This document shows, one piece after another, positions 35,472-47,742 of a stretch of DNA of 64,000 bases; the first letter of the stretch is position 1, and every line of letters begins with the position of its first letter. The notes below the pieces were generated by a model, which was not told the origin of the DNA, did no database searches, and was given only the letters and a program-made list of their open reading frames with translations. Location of the stretch: assembly GCF_001641265.1 (NCBI RefSeq), contig NW_020167533.1, positions 248,001 to 312,000 of the forward strand, given 5' to 3'. The position numbers and the translations under genes were made by a program. The DNA comes from Pseudogymnoascus destructans (lineage: Eukaryota; Ascomycota; Leotiomycetes; Thelebolales; Thelebolaceae).

Positions 35472-35872
35472 AGTCAACAGGGCACAGGGGTCTCGGAATT
35501 TGCTTCCGAGATAGTCCCGTTTGTTATAGAGGGACCATATCATGACCAAATTGGCATACTTGTGACTGACTGCCTGGCTGTGTAGCCTTTATCTCAACAT
35601 GTACCAAATGCACGTGATAAATGTGTTCCTGCATTGTGGCCATCAAATTCAGGTATACATAACAAAACCTGTCGACGTTTCAACACATATTGTCCCCAGC
35701 ACTCAGTTCGATATCCCCATTGTTAAAAATGTGTGATCTTCCAAGTTACTACATACGAAGTAGCACTTGATAAATGAGACATTTGTTGATCCATGACGAC
35801 GCATTATACTATGTACTATAAAGGTAAAAGGCTAGTATTTTCTACAGCGGGTTCAATATGAATAGAGTTAAA
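35472..35872. promoter_or_regulatory. Upstream region of the CHMP7 gene
   Basis: 401 bp, with CACGTG at 35,611-35,616. It also holds the 3' end of trs85. No gene is seen. Confidence 0.4.
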
Positions 35873-38209
35873 TCATGAAAAATCATCCTCTTTAACTCCC
35901 TTGCCGCCTGTATCCTCTTGTACCATATGCAACGGTGCTGTTTCTAGGCTTCCCATTGTCGGCATGGTGGCACCTATGAGGCTATTCCGGTGCGTTCGCG
36001 CGTGTAATGTTTCGCGTCCTTCAAAAGTTTCGGTTTCAATATCCTCAGAAACCTCTTGAGCAATCTGGCCCTCGCCAGAGAGTGATGCCCTCTTCAAGTC
36101 TTGTTCAAGGCCAATCAAAAATTCGTTTGCGGCGATGAACCCCGATATTCCCTTCTTGCTCGCCGAGATGTCATATACGTTTCGGACACGGCCCAGCAAT
36201 TTCTGAGCTTGAACATATTTACCTAAAATAAGCCATTTATCAGCGGCCAAGATATCCCACAATGCCGATTTTCGGGACCGGCTTCCCCAGCCTCCAGATC
36301 CTGTCCCCTTACGGGACCTGTAACAAGTCGCAACCCTCTCTTTCATCAGGGCATCTCCTGTTGCTCCAAGTATGTTGCTTTCGATTATCTTTGTTCCCCA
36401 TTTGGCAGCAGCTTCCGAAGCTGACTCGCCGCGGATTTTGAGCAATTCCATACTCAGGGTAAGGCACCGCAAAGCCCCGTATGGTGAGTTACAACGTGTG
36501 AGGTACGAGTAACACGAAGCCTCCAGCATTTGATCAACAGATTCTATTCGGACTTTGGAGCTCATAGCCTGTGAGGCAAGAAGGGTGCTAACAGCAACCA
36601 TCTCGCTGGCGGCTGCATAATACTTCCACGCTTTGTCGTTATTGAAGTCGGACCTCAACAGCTCGTACACTGACTGCGCTAATTTCCAATCGCGTAACAT
36701 GAAGGCATAGTCGGCTAGCTTCCGCATTATTGATTCCGGTGTATCAGGCTGGTAAAACCCATGAACGGAGTCATAGTTATTGCCGGACCCACCAGCACCT
36801 GGACCCCCAGAAGATGTCTTGGAGCTGTTGCCAAACACCGTCCACTTCTTAGACAGGCTCATGAAGCGGCCGCTAATCCCACGGCGCCTCGATGCAACTT
36901 GGCCATTCCATGTTGATATGCACCTTTCCATTGATGGTACTACAGATTGAGTAACCATCTCCCGAATGAACGTGGTAATCGCTGTAGCATCCGACTCAAA
37001 AATGCAAGGAGGAGTGATATCTAGTCCGTCTTGGTCTTCTCTTGCTTGGATATCCAGCAGTTCCTCGGTAGCTGACATCCACTCACAAGTAGGAAGAGGT
37101 ATGCTATCGTCATCTGTGGCGACGCAACGACTGCTTCGCAGCCTCAGAAGATGGCAATGCAGACCAAAATGACGTTTCATCTGGTCGAACAAGCTCATTG
37201 CCTTGCCGATATCGTCTCGTTCTTCGTCATGCACAAGAACATAATAGCGTAAATACTCGCCATTAACCCATGGCGGCAATCGCTTTTCACCCCTTGTTGC
37301 CTCTTCATAGAGCCGACGGAGTTCTTCTATCGGGTTGGGATTGCGTGAACTTATTGCAATGATACACGCAACTGGATGGCAGAATGTTTCGTGTGGAGCC
37401 AGTGGCATCCCTGACAGGAGCCTCCTCAGGTACAACGAGTAGAAGGGCGATAATTCGGATTCAGCTGTGGGTAAATGTCTTCCAGCCAGGTGGTCTTGAT
37501 ACCCAACACCAGGGAAATTCTCTGCGTATTCCAGGTGCAAGTCAACCACATTCTCAACAGCCTCTATATTTCCCCCTGTCGCAGTAAATTGATCCTGGGT
37601 GATATGCTGCTCATTCTTCTTCGATATTTGCGCAGTTGAACTCTTTAGGTTTCCTGAATGTACGGGACGCTCGTATTCACTCCCAAGCTGCATGAAGCGC
37701 ACTGAGAAGTCTTCGCAGACCCTGCTTGCACCGATGCTATCCCGAATGATTACTTTCCCCTGGACATGGTCGCCAAATGGTCGTAGCAGCTGCCACAGAC
37801 CTCGGGAAAACCCCTTTTCCCCAATAAGGTCGTCTGTGTCTTGGGACGGAAAAACAGCAATATGGGGTACGAAAGCGTGTGCTATCAGTGGCCTTGGGTC
37901 GTCTCCATGACTGGCAGGCCCGTCGTGTGGGGCGCCTTCGTGAGGTGTTCCCCCACCAAATATTGACCCAGAAGGTATATTCGGGGTCGTTATACCTGCA
38001 CTAGGTGACAGAGGCCGTGAACCGGGCGGTGTTGTCGCCGCAAATAGGACAGAAGCAGCAGCGTTGGGCCTGTATGGTAGACTTGATATAGAAGAGGCTG
38101 GGGATTGTAAATCTGTATTATCTCTTGTTCGCGGTAGCCTCGCTGGCGGGGAGCTGGCTGCTTGGGAGGGCGACTGTCCATGAGGAGCTCCATCATTGAT
38201 TGATGTCAT
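35873..38209 (-). CDS. trs85: TRAPP III subunit Trs85 (TRAPPC8)
   Basis: A single exon of 778 aa from the ATG at 38,209; a further in-frame ATG at 38,281 would give 802 aa. Trs85 targets the TRAPP III Rab exchange factor (for Ypt1/Rab1) to pre-autophagosomal and Golgi membranes. The family block FVPHIAVFPSQDTDDLIGEKGF (split here: FVPHIAVFPSQDTDDL, then LLRPFGDHVQGKVIIRDS) lies near residues 90-145, followed by AHGFVPH-like helices and LPPWVNGEYLRYYVLVHDE. Downstream come helical-repeat segments including MRKLADYAFMLRDWKLAQSV. The first 80 residues are Ser/Pro-rich and disordered. It diverges from cca1. Confidence 0.85.
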   Translation of the reverse strand: MTSINDGAPHGQSPSQAASSPPARLPRTRDNTDLQSPASSISSLPYRPNAAASVLFAATTPPGSRPLSPSAGITTPNIPSGSIFGGGTPHEGAPHDGPASHGDDPRPLIAHAFVPHIAVFPSQDTDDLIGEKGFSRGLWQLLRPFGDHVQGKVIIRDSIGASRVCEDFSVRFMQLGSEYERPVHSGNLKSSTAQISKKNEQHITQDQFTATGGNIEAVENVVDLHLEYAENFPGVGYQDHLAGRHLPTAESELSPFYSLYLRRLLSGMPLAPHETFCHPVACIIAISSRNPNPIEELRRLYEEATRGEKRLPPWVNGEYLRYYVLVHDEERDDIGKAMSLFDQMKRHFGLHCHLLRLRSSRCVATDDDSIPLPTCEWMSATEELLDIQAREDQDGLDITPPCIFESDATAITTFIREMVTQSVVPSMERCISTWNGQVASRRRGISGRFMSLSKKWTVFGNSSKTSSGGPGAGGSGNNYDSVHGFYQPDTPESIMRKLADYAFMLRDWKLAQSVYELLRSDFNNDKAWKYYAAASEMVAVSTLLASQAMSSKVRIESVDQMLEASCYSYLTRCNSPYGALRCLTLSMELLKIRGESASEAAAKWGTKIIESNILGATGDALMKERVATCYRSRKGTGSGGWGSRSRKSALWDILAADKWLILGKYVQAQKLLGRVRNVYDISASKKGISGFIAANEFLIGLEQDLKRASLSGEGQIAQEVSEDIETETFEGRETLHARTHRNSLIGATMPTMGSLETAPLHMVQEDTGGKGVKEDDFS

Positions 38210-38765
38210 GAAGGCCAACCGACCCGGGTGTTGGAATGTGTGGGGTATGCGGTTCGGAACAGATATGGGCTCGATCCTCAATTTGAAGTCTCATTCGAAG
38301 CTGAAGTTATCAACTACCAGCTGTGCTACATGGTCAAGTCAGCCTCTTTCATTTCGTCTATCTGTGGGAACAACCATATGCTGACGAGACAGGACTACCT
38401 TACAAGGCATGCTCTGGATTTGAAGACGTAGATAGCAAGAACGAAAGAGTATAAATCAAATGGCATCGTATAGTGGCTCGAAAGATGCTGCGACTGCGGG
38501 ACTGCGGGGACTGCGGGCTATGTCAAGACAAGAGGTCGTAGTTGACGATCTTTATGGAGCCATTTACTATTCACACCCGTCAGCGAATTAAGGTTCCTGT
38601 ACTCCACGGGAAACTTCCAGGTACAGTACATGTTCCGTTCTACCCCCCACCAAATATTTCAAACAGCTCTCTCTCACCCATCTCTTCCCCTCTTTCGGAA
38701 CCTCAACTTCTACTTTGCGCTTCAGTTTATACCTTAAATATAATGAGGTTTCTTCTACACCTTAC
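38210..38765. promoter_or_regulatory. Divergent promoter trs85 / cca1
   Basis: About 555 bp. A GC-rich direct repeat near 38,489-38,515 (GCGACTGCGGGACTGCGGGGACTGCGGG, positions only) is made of three GACTGCGGG-like units. No gene is seen. An out-of-frame ATG at 38,743 precedes the cca1 start by 23 nt and could act as an upstream start. Confidence 0.4.
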
Positions 38766-40623
38766 ATGACTATCTCATATTCGATACCCCCACGCAGCCT
38801 CATATCTTGCTCTACATTATCATCAGTTGGGCGATCGCTTCGCCTTGTGACTCAACAACCTACCTCCCAAAAGCGCCAAAGTTCGCACAGAAACCGGGGC
38901 TTCAAGAAGTTCCCACGAAAAACCATCATGGCCAGCGCCAGCATGGGTCAGGCGACTTTGCGTCCTGGGGATGTCGTAGCAACTGCTCGAATTACGCTTA
39001 CCCCCCAGGAGTCCAAACTACGAAACCTGCTGCTCGATGTGGCTCGGTATATCGACGAGTCAAAAGAGATCAAGGAGCGGCTGGAGCTTCGATTCGCCGG
39101 GGGCTGGGTGCGGGACAAGCTTCTGGCTATTCCAAGCAATGATATTGATACTGCTATAAATTCAATGACGGGCTATGCGTTTAGCCTCAAGATGAAGGAG
39201 TACCTCGATCTCCCAGAGAATCGGCTCAAGCATGGGATTGAGAATGTCTCGAACCTCCACAAGATAGCAGCAAATCCAGAGAAGTCGAAACACCTCGAAA
39301 CCGTCACCACGAAATTATTGGGCTACGATCTTGATTTCGTGAACTTGCGGAAGGAGACATATACTGTTGATAGCAGGAATCCACAGATGGAATTTGGAAC
39401 CGCAAGAGAAGATGCTTTACGCCGAGATGCAACTATCAATGCGCTGTTTTACAACATCCACACAGACGAAGTGGAAGATTTCGCAGGAGGTCTAGCAGAC
39501 CTTGACGCAAGGCTAATCAGAACTCCTCTTGAGCCTCACCAGACCTTCGTCGACGACCCGCTTCGCGTCTTGAGATTAATTCGTTTTGCAAGTCGGCTCA
39601 GTTTCAGAATAGACACAGACTCAGAGCTATCCATGGGTGATCCGGCAATTTTAGACGCTTTAAAACTGAAAATCAGCAGAGAAAGGGTCGGCGTGGAGAT
39701 GGAGAAAATGATGAATGGTCAGTTACTCCGAGACTTCGCTTGTCGAGTCTTGATGCTAAAGAATGTCGCAGACAAAAACACCCGTACTGCTTTTGACCTG
39801 ATTGATCGGTTGGGCCTGTACACGACAATATTCACTAACCCCACTGCAGAGCGATTTCCCCAGGTGGATACTAGCAATTGGAAAAATGCATATAACTGTC
39901 TCGATCTTATCAAGTCTAACGAGTCTCCCGCCTCCATTTATAAGCTACTTGTTCGCTCTGATGAATCTGAAGCTGTTGCTTGGGTCCTTGCAGCATTATC
40001 ACCTTGGGCGTCTCTTGGGTCCCCTCCCCGACCCCCTGGAGGCAAGCTACCGCTTCCATATGCTACATTTGCTGCGAGGGAAGGTATCAAGTCAAACAAC
40101 AAAATTTGCGATGTTGTTACGGGTGCTTCCAGGCACTTTCGCGAAATTATCGACCTAAAGGCAGCTGTACTGGCAAAGGAGTCTCAGGTATATGAACGTG
40201 ACACGCTGGGCATGACAATTCGTCGATGGGATGCCAATGGTGGCCAATGGAAGCTCCACGTCGTTCTAGCCATACTTGTGGAGTCTATGGGGACTGATGT
40301 CACTGCTGGTATGCCTGTGTCCTTGTTTTCAAAAAGAGAAATTTACTAATTGTCTGACAGGATACGATACCTTTCTTCAACAGTGGCAGAAGTTTCTGGA
40401 TCATATTATTGACATGGATTTGTTGGAGGCGGCAACTTGTAAACGGATTATAGACGGCAAACAATTATCAAAGGAACTCAAGGCTAAGCCAGGGATGTGG
40501 ATGGCAGCAGCGTTGGATTTGGTCATGGCCTGGCAATTCCGCAACCCTACAGAGACAGATCCTCGTGGTGCAATTGAGGAGGTAATGAGGAAGAGGGAGG
40601 AGCTTAGAATTCCCATTATATAG
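38766..40623 (+). CDS. cca1: CCA-adding tRNA nucleotidyltransferase
   Basis: Exons 38766-40308 and 40361-40623 give 601 aa; from the internal ATG at 38,928 it is 547 aa, the size of yeast Cca1 (546). The enzyme adds CCA to tRNA 3' ends. Class II signature: FAGGWVRDKLL and the metal-binding DIDTAI (Asp-x-Asp), then REDALRRDATINALFYN, DDPLRVLRLIRFASRL and the template-like EDxxR region. The first 54 residues are Arg/Ser-rich with no acids (SIPPRSLISCSTLSSVGRSL), a good mitochondrial presequence. The second ATG would then start the nuclear/cytosolic form, as known in yeast. The 52-nt intron splits a Gly codon before YDTFLQQWQKF. Confidence 0.93.
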
Positions 40624-41060
40624 GCAATTTTATGTTCTTCAACGACCTTTTTGGTCATAAATACTTTCTTGGTTAGTATTGACTGATAATAATATCACGG
40701 ACAGGTTGCAGACTAAATGTTGCGTTGGGTGGGTGTTGATTTAGGGGTAGTAGTGGTATGTTGGATCTTGGTAAATTTACAGTAACTTACGGAAATGTTG
40801 GTCTCTGTCGTCACGTGGTACACGCATCTTCCCAAAATATGAGCTTTGGCATTGGAGATCTTGCTGGTGGCCTCATTGTCCATAATGTAAACTACGCCTG
40901 CACCAGATAAACTCATACCTACAGTACAGTTGGGATTTCTTGTTGTTTGAGCGAACAAACCCTACGCCAAATATCCCAAAACCGTCAACCAACATCGAAT
41001 CTCCCCCTAACTCCTCACACCACATAAGCACCACGAACTCACACACCGTACCTGCAAAAT
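40624..41060. other. Intergenic region cca1 / tti2
   Basis: 437 bp between two + genes; contains CACGTG at 40,812-40,817. No gene or RNA feature recognised. Confidence 0.4.
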
Positions 41061-42936
41061 ATGACCTTACTGTTTAGTGTAGCCCAGAAAATTGTTACAG
41101 AACAAGTTAATAAAGGGGCTACTATTGATGATGTTGACACCTTGGTTGTACCGTTAGATGGTAATGAAGCCCAGACTTTGACGTCCTCCTTGAACCAGCG
41201 TTAACGAACTCATGCTTGACAGCTCTACCACCAAAATATAGCGTTCGGCAACTGAATGATGGGCTTATTCAGTTACCGGTATCCTCTCAGGCCGAGGTGA
41301 GCAATACGCACTCCATGCTTCATATCCCACTAACAAGGTTATGTATCAGAAAACAGCCAAAGCTGCAATTCTTGAACGCTGCCTGCAAAGTCGCGAAAGA
41401 CTGAGCCTGGAAGATGGCAACTCAGTGGCTCCGCAGGAATTAATAGCCTGGCTCATGGAAACTATACGTCCTGATGGTGCATGTTTCCTCGACGCCTCGT
41501 TTGATGAAGGTTCCTATACTCACAATCCTGCTTCAACTGGGCATTGCTAACAATTTTATCAGCCAATTCTGCGGAAATAGAGAAAGCAAGAGAAGAATGG
41601 AAGTTCACGTCTATATTCGCCTTGAAGTCCATAGACCTTTTGATATCATACGGCTTCATATCAGAAGCAAGTACTATGTCAGAGGTTTTGTTGAGTTTGC
41701 TTGCCTTTACTCAGCTGGGCGATACCTGGAATTCCAAACCAGCATATGACATTTCAAAGGGTGCATTAGATCACCAATCACAGGAAGTACACACAGGGGC
41801 ATTTATCGTCGACTACGTTCTAAAAGGGTTCATACGCCCTTTGTTCGCGAAGTCAACCCCACAGACAATAACATCCCAGGGAAGAAAGGCACCAAATGAG
41901 AACCTGGGGAATCGAATTACTGAGGTGCCAAGCAGCCCTGACGCTATATGGAAACCGTGGAAATGCAGAGATATCCATGCAGTGACGGTGTTTAAGTGGG
42001 TGGTCACTACAGCTGATGTAAGACCGCAAGTCGTCGAGCATCGTCAAGAACTAACTCGCACCAGGAGGACCTGATATCCAATAACTGGCATTTGTTCATC
42101 CCGCCCTTGATGACTCTCTTAGATGACCCTACGACTTCTGTGAGAGCATCGGGATTAACCATTTTATCTGAATTCCTCAAGAAAACTTCACCAAGAATGC
42201 TCGTCCAGACGGGCCTTAGGGATTTGCTAGAAGAAGCGCTCATGCCGACTCTATCATTTCTACCCACCCTAACTCCCGTCGCAGAGTCGCAGTTGCTACT
42301 CAAGAAGGCATATTCAGCTCTCTTGGAGTTGGGGGATATTCGATACGCCTCCGAGGATAGTAAACCCGAGAGGAATCGGTTTTATGACAGACTGATGCGT
42401 GAAGGGGTTATTTATGGGATTCATCATTGCGGAGATATAACGATTATACTGGAGCTATTACTGGCCGAAATGAGCGAAATAATAAACCGCCTTCACATTT
42501 ACTCCGCCAAACATGCTAAGGTTTGTAAGATTTCGAGTTACTTGGAGTAAACAAACTAATGTTCAAGCAGGATATCCTGCCATTACTTTCAGCTGTCCTG
42601 GTGGATCCATTCGCGCCTTCTAACCCTGCTCTTCTTTTACGAGGAATAAAGACTGTTCAGACCACAATCCTCAATTGCTGGCCAATACTCTCGGAAGAAC
42701 ATCATCGCGTTCAGATTGTCAAAGCGCTGTCTATTTGCTGGATAAATCTAACCGAAGAGATTATGAGCAGTGCCAGTGAAGATGTAAAACACGAACTTGA
42801 TCAACTCAAGCAGGAGCTGCAAATTTCGGCCGCATTGCTTTTTAAGTCCACTGGAGGAACAGCTGGCCAAGAAACGGCCCTTACAGATGCAGTCAATGTC
42901 TACCCTGATCTTTCTAATTTATTTAAACTCGAATAG
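41061..42936 (+). CDS. tti2: Tti2, subunit of the TTT (Tel2-Tti1-Tti2) co-chaperone
   Basis: Six exons (41061-41160, 41223-41296, 41338-41509, 41563-42017, 42065-42520, 42571-42936) give 540 aa. TTT stabilises PIKK kinases (Tor, ATM/ATR, Tra1) with Hsp90. The family is recognised from its central HEAT-like part: WHLFIPPLMTLLDDPTTSVR, GLRDLLEEALMPTLSFLP, then TPVAESQLLLKKAYSALLEL and the C-terminal HAKDILPLLSAVLVDPFAP and LNCWPILSEEH. The exon 3 donor is GTTCCT, a weak form, but only this join (41,509/41,563) keeps the frame. All other junctions use GTAA/GTGA/GTTT donors. The N-terminal 100 residues are poorly conserved, so the first two exons are less certain. Confidence 0.85.
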
Positions 42937-43170
42937 AATAGAATGTATCATATACTCAATATTGGCCTATAAACGCCTAGACCTTCGTTGCGGACAGGTA
43001 CAAGCTGAATGCAATGAATATCGCAATCTGGCACATAAGCCGTGTCCTCATGTGAACTTTCAGGCACATGAAGTGTATTCCGACGCAAGGCCCAAGATTC
43101 CAGCTACCGTTAGAAGGACTCGAAATCCATCGCTTTTGTCACCAACATTCAACACATGATATGGATACAT

Positions 43171-46100
43171 TCAGTCAATAGGTTGCTGCTTGAACAATGA
43201 TTTCCCGTTATGCCATTTACGGTATGCTTTGTACCTCTTCTTCTGGGCATCTTCATTGGTGACTGTGAGAGGATTATCGGGGACAGTTAGAAAGTCGGAA
43301 AAGTCTCTCAAATCCTCCTCAAGGGTATACGAAAGAGAGTTCGATTCCTGCCACGCGCCACTTACATAATCCAGATATTCGACATCAATATCTGCTGGCG
43401 TTTCAGTTGAAACGACAAGTGGTAATGTCTGCGGATGATTAATGTACCGCGCATAATCTTCCGCTTCTTGATCCGTGACAAATGGATTCAGGGAATCCTG
43501 AACGACTTGCTTGAAAGTCAGCGGGCCCGTTTTGGATAAATCAAGCGCTGGCAACTTCTGGTTTGATTGTAATAAGTGGATATTTGTAGACCGAGGTTCC
43601 ATCACAGTTCCATGGCTCATGGAAGCTTTCTCGTCGATAGGCTGAAGCCAGCGTTGCCTTGGTGTTCTTTTTGTGGCTCCCAGGCTGACAGAGGTGTCAT
43701 CGTCGTGCTTGTCCTGAGGATCCAAATTGGCAGCTCGGTTTTTTACCGCTTTTTTGTCGGGCACTTCTTGGTTTATCTCTGTTCGAACTCTGAATGGACT
43801 CAGGTCATACCTCCCTTCTTGGGCAGACCTGACGGGTGTGTAGCGTACAGTCGAATTCATATTATAAGAAAATATTTTCAAGAATGAGGAAAGAGCGAGA
43901 GGTTTATAATACTCGAGCCAGTAATCGTCAAAATTATGGAGTGTTTCGTCAGTGGTTCTCGATGTTAATAACAGTGCATCAGTTGGCATCTTCCTTTCGG
44001 CCAGATATTCTGGGGTGTACCAGGAGATGTAGTTGCGACGTTGTTTCCCAGACCAAGCTCTTGGATCAGCATGGTGCAGGTAGTAATCGGTTACTAGATC
44101 CCAAAGCATGGGTTGCCCTTGGGTAAAAATGTAATTGCCGAGGAAGAGGTTGTATGCTTCTTGCCGCTGACCATCGAGAAAAGAGTTGTTATAGTACCTC
44201 TTGAAACTTTCCACCATATCCCTAGAGTGACTTGTCCACTGGTTTATTTTACGATATGTTTCCATGGTATTGACAAGTTGAGAGCCTCCATATTGAACAG
44301 CAATGGTGTCGCCATGATCATGATACATATGGGTAAAGAGATTGACAGCGTCCGTATCATAATCAATAGAGGTCCCGGCAATAATGCCCAATGCGTGTAG
44401 CTGATATCCTAGGGCTCGCTTTCCAATAACAAACTGGGCTGCGTTGGTGCGATCAAGGCAATCGATGCAGTTAGTTCTTGCAACCCCGTTCTGTACTGTA
44501 GGGAGAGTGGTCTTGCCGTCTCCATTCCGAAATAGACCGGTAGTGGTAACAACTTCCTCCGCGATAGCTTCAAGTGTCCCAATAACATCTTGGTCACGGC
44601 TTTTAGACGCTCGGCTCATATCCCATGCCTTGTGTATGATTTTTTTACCCTCCGGCAGGGACTGATTTAAATATTTTATGGCACTTGTGAACTCATGCAA
44701 TAACTTCGACTCGCGAGGAATCCTCTCACGAGACTTCACGAGGTTAAGAACGTAAATTGGGGCGCCGTATCGCTGAAACAAGTTGTCAAAATGAAGGGCT
44801 GCCGCGCTGTAAAACGGGTCTACCAGATTCAGTTCGATGGGTGGCTTTGGTGTCACTCCAGTATTATCCTGAGTCCAGTATAGGGGTATGCTTCCTCGAT
44901 GTTGGACGTATGAAGTATAGTTTGGACTGGCAAAGAGTTTGGGACCCGGCGCATGGAACGAAGTGGTCAGCCCCTCGGCAACTATTTGCTCAGTTTCGAC
45001 ATCGTTGGCAACGTAGCCCTAGGCAATATTTAGTGAGGAACTAAAATATATATGGGCGAGCTTACCAGATCATTTGCCCCGCGTTTAAGGAACCTGGCCC
45101 CGGCAAAGAATCGCGATCTTCTTGCAATGATTGTAATATGCACGGTCCGGCCGTATATTGAAAGGGCTGTAGGGTTAGCACGTATTCGACAATGATATAT
45201 GTAGTGCCATACCTGCTTGATCCATGTAGCCATGGATTATTGGAAGACACCAGTCGTAGGTGTTCTTCAGTGCCACTGTAGCAGGCCTCAACAAGTAGTT
45301 GTTCCAGACAAACATGTCATTGTATTCAGGCGGGTATGGGCGAGGAAGGTTTTGAGTCGTGGCGGCGCGTTCCTGTAAGATATTGTGTTGGAGTGTGTGC
45401 GTTATATCGTATGAATAGCTGAAGTAAAACGAAAGGGACAAGTCAAGATTATTCAAAATCCCCAAAAATCTTGTCTCTTCCGCGTTGCGAGAATCTGGTT
45501 TGAATCTGGAATTCTGCGAAGTGACGAGAGGCACAAGTTCCGTACCATCTATTTGGTAGACATAATGCCCCCCGATCATGGCTACTTGGCTTCTCTTGGT
45601 AATCAAAAGCATATAATAAGTCCCGGTGAATCGAACAAAACCGAGTAGGCCCCATGTGCTGCATTTGAGCTTCATCCCCCCAGTGCTTTTATTGCCGTCG
45701 CCCACGGCACTTAATAATTCGCTCATCTCTTTTTTCGTGTACACGATGTCATCCTCTGCTACGCTTAGGTTCCCAACGTCCGAATTACGGTCGATTTTTA
45801 GAATCCGGAATCTCTGGTCCATGATATCGGCCCCCACGATGTAGTATCTCGTCGCTGTTTCGTATACTGTGAATTTGTGCATCTTACAAATCGCATGGTC
45901 GCCAGGTTTTTCATGCACCGCGCCTTTACCCCTCCTTTGATCAAGGCTGGGACCAGCGAAACTTTGGGAAGAGCCCGAAATCGCTGGATCGTCATACAAT
46001 CCATTGTCCTGGGCAAACTTGGTAGATGAAGGCTGACTGGCATCTTCGACAGGTTTTGGTAGGTTGTTGTGGAGCGGGGACAAAATCGGCTCAGTCGGAG

Positions 46101-46305
46101 GGTCCCCCGCAGCGAAATAATTAGAGGTAGACGCTGGCAGAGGGTGCATGGCAGGTGCTGATCCAAACGTGTCATCGGTTGGCTGTGCACACTCACAGGT
46201 TTCATCCTGGAATTGTCCCTCAGAGTCCTGACGACCCAGCTGCCCCGAGGATCGCGACGATCGTCCCCGCGATTCTTCGCCGGTATCATCAGAAGCTCCT
46301 ATCAT
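43171..46305 (-). CDS. fig4: Polyphosphoinositide phosphatase Fig4 (Sac domain)
   Basis: Exons 46305-45213, 45166-45066 and 45018-43171 give 1,013 aa. Fig4 dephosphorylates PI(3,5)P2 and scaffolds the Fab1/Vac14 complex on the vacuole or late endosome. The Sac catalytic motif CIDCLDRTN (Cys-x5-Arg-Thr, near residue 581) is intact. Family blocks before it include HKFTVYETATRYYIVG (start of the Sac fold) and EYNDMFVWNNYLLRP. After it come TSIDYDTDAVNLFTHMYHDH, QYGGSQLVNTMETYRKI and the Fig4-specific LSSFLKIFSYNMNSTVRY. The N-terminal 150 residues are disordered (Ser/Arg/Asp rich). The start at 46,305 is the first in-frame ATG; an upstream spliced start cannot be excluded. Confidence 0.92.
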
Positions 46306-46740
46306 GTTGAAGGTGCCTCTTCTGCACACAATCTAGTCAGCTACTGGCGCTGTCGTGTTTATCCGTTGTGAAAACTGTTTTGCCATGGTGTGGTCAAAGC
46401 ATAAGCAGATTTCGCAGTTGCCTTCCAAAGATCCTGTAAGGAATATTCTGCATGCCAATATTTAGAACATGCTGGCAATATAGGGTTTGTTGATCTGAAA
46501 ATTTATGTATTTTAAAGGGTGCTGTAGACCGCGAGGGGCCAAGTGACGTCTAGCCATCAAGGTTGTCCAGCTTTGAAGTCGGCGATCCCAACGCACGGAC
46601 CATGCACGATTAAGCTACAATAATCGAGCATGCGCGAACTTACTAACTACCATAACCATCTCTGCTTCTTCACAATCCCCAAAGCCTCAACACAAACCTC
46701 ACCATACATCTCTGCCTTTGCAGATTGCAGATTTTCTGCA
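46306..46740. promoter_or_regulatory. Divergent promoter fig4 / U2B''
   Basis: 435 bp between divergent genes; no gene seen. A CT/AC-rich leader (46,650-46,710) precedes the + gene. Confidence 0.4.
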
Positions 46741-47605
46741 ATGGCTAATATATCTCCCCCTCCAAGCGCTACGTACGTGTCATTGCACACCGACACGTTT
46801 TGTTTCGCTACTAACCGTGATATAAAGCGTATATGTCCGCAACCTGGAAGAACATATTAAGGTCGATCAACTGAAAGAAGCGCTCACGGAGCTGTTCTCG
46901 GAATATGGCGAAATTATAGATATCGTTGCGAAGACAAATTTAAAAGCAAAGGGCCAGGCTTTCGTCGTATTTGACACTGTCGAATCTGCCCAAAAGGCTA
47001 TCGATGAAGTCCAAGGCTTCGAGCTTTTTGAAAAACCCATGCAGCTCGCGTTTGCAAAAACTAGGAGTGATGCCACGGTTAAGAGGACCGGCGACGAAGA
47101 AGAATACGAATCTCACAAGAGGAAGCGCCTCGCAGAGAAGGGTAAGTGATACTGATAGTATTTCGGAGAAGGTTACTGATTCGAAGGATTATTAGATAAG
47201 AAGAAGTCCGCGGAGGCCGCCGAAGAAGCCAAGAAGCTGAAGATTGCAGTGGCAGCTGCTGGAAATGCTGCAGATATGACTTCTCGACCTATCAAAGCAA
47301 CAAGAGGCGCTGGCTTACGTTCCTCAAATGCGGCCACCAGTGTAGTGGTTCCGGATGAATATCTTCCTCCGAACAAGATCCTCTTCGTACAGAATGTCCC
47401 CGATGAGTACGATATTGATGCTTTAACCAGCATCTTTGGAAGGTTCGAAGGATTTCGGGAAGTTCGCTTGGTCCCAGGTCGCCGTGGTATCGCTTTCGTC
47501 GAATATGAGGCCGAGGCTGGTGCTATAAGTGCGAAGGAAAACACAGCAGGTGTGGCCCTGGGGGAAGCTGGCCAGGCAATAAAGGTCACTTATCAGAGGC
47601 AGTGA
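46741..47605 (+). CDS. msl1: U2 snRNP B''/U1A-type RNA-binding protein
   Basis: Exons 46741-46772, 46828-47141 and 47196-47605 give 251 aa. Two RRM domains are present: RRM1 (about 11-90; RNP2 VYVRNL, RNP1 KGQAFVVF) and RRM2 (about 172-250; RNP2 ILFVQNVP, RNP1 RGIAFVEY), joined by a Lys-rich linker with a KRKRL motif. The RRM1 loop YGEIIDIVAKTNLKAKGQAF is characteristic of the U1A/U2B''/SNF family that binds U1 or U2 snRNA hairpins. Yeast Msl1 has only one RRM; two RRMs match animal U1A/U2B'' and most filamentous fungi. Which snRNA it binds cannot be told from sequence, and one protein may serve both. Neighbour syf1 is also a splicing gene. Confidence 0.88.
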
Positions 47606-47742
47606 AAAAAAAAATGTTTCTGAATGTCAAATTGATACTATGAACAACACATATAACCTTATAATGTGTGCCTTTAGGCGCAAGCTTGCCATATGACAGG
47701 GATTGCCATCCATAACACATTTCGAAGCTATTTAACAATTGT

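Noticed and set aside
38715..38765. Extension of the cca1 frame to 38,715
   Set aside because: That position is a TTG, not an ATG; the first in-frame ATG is 38,766.
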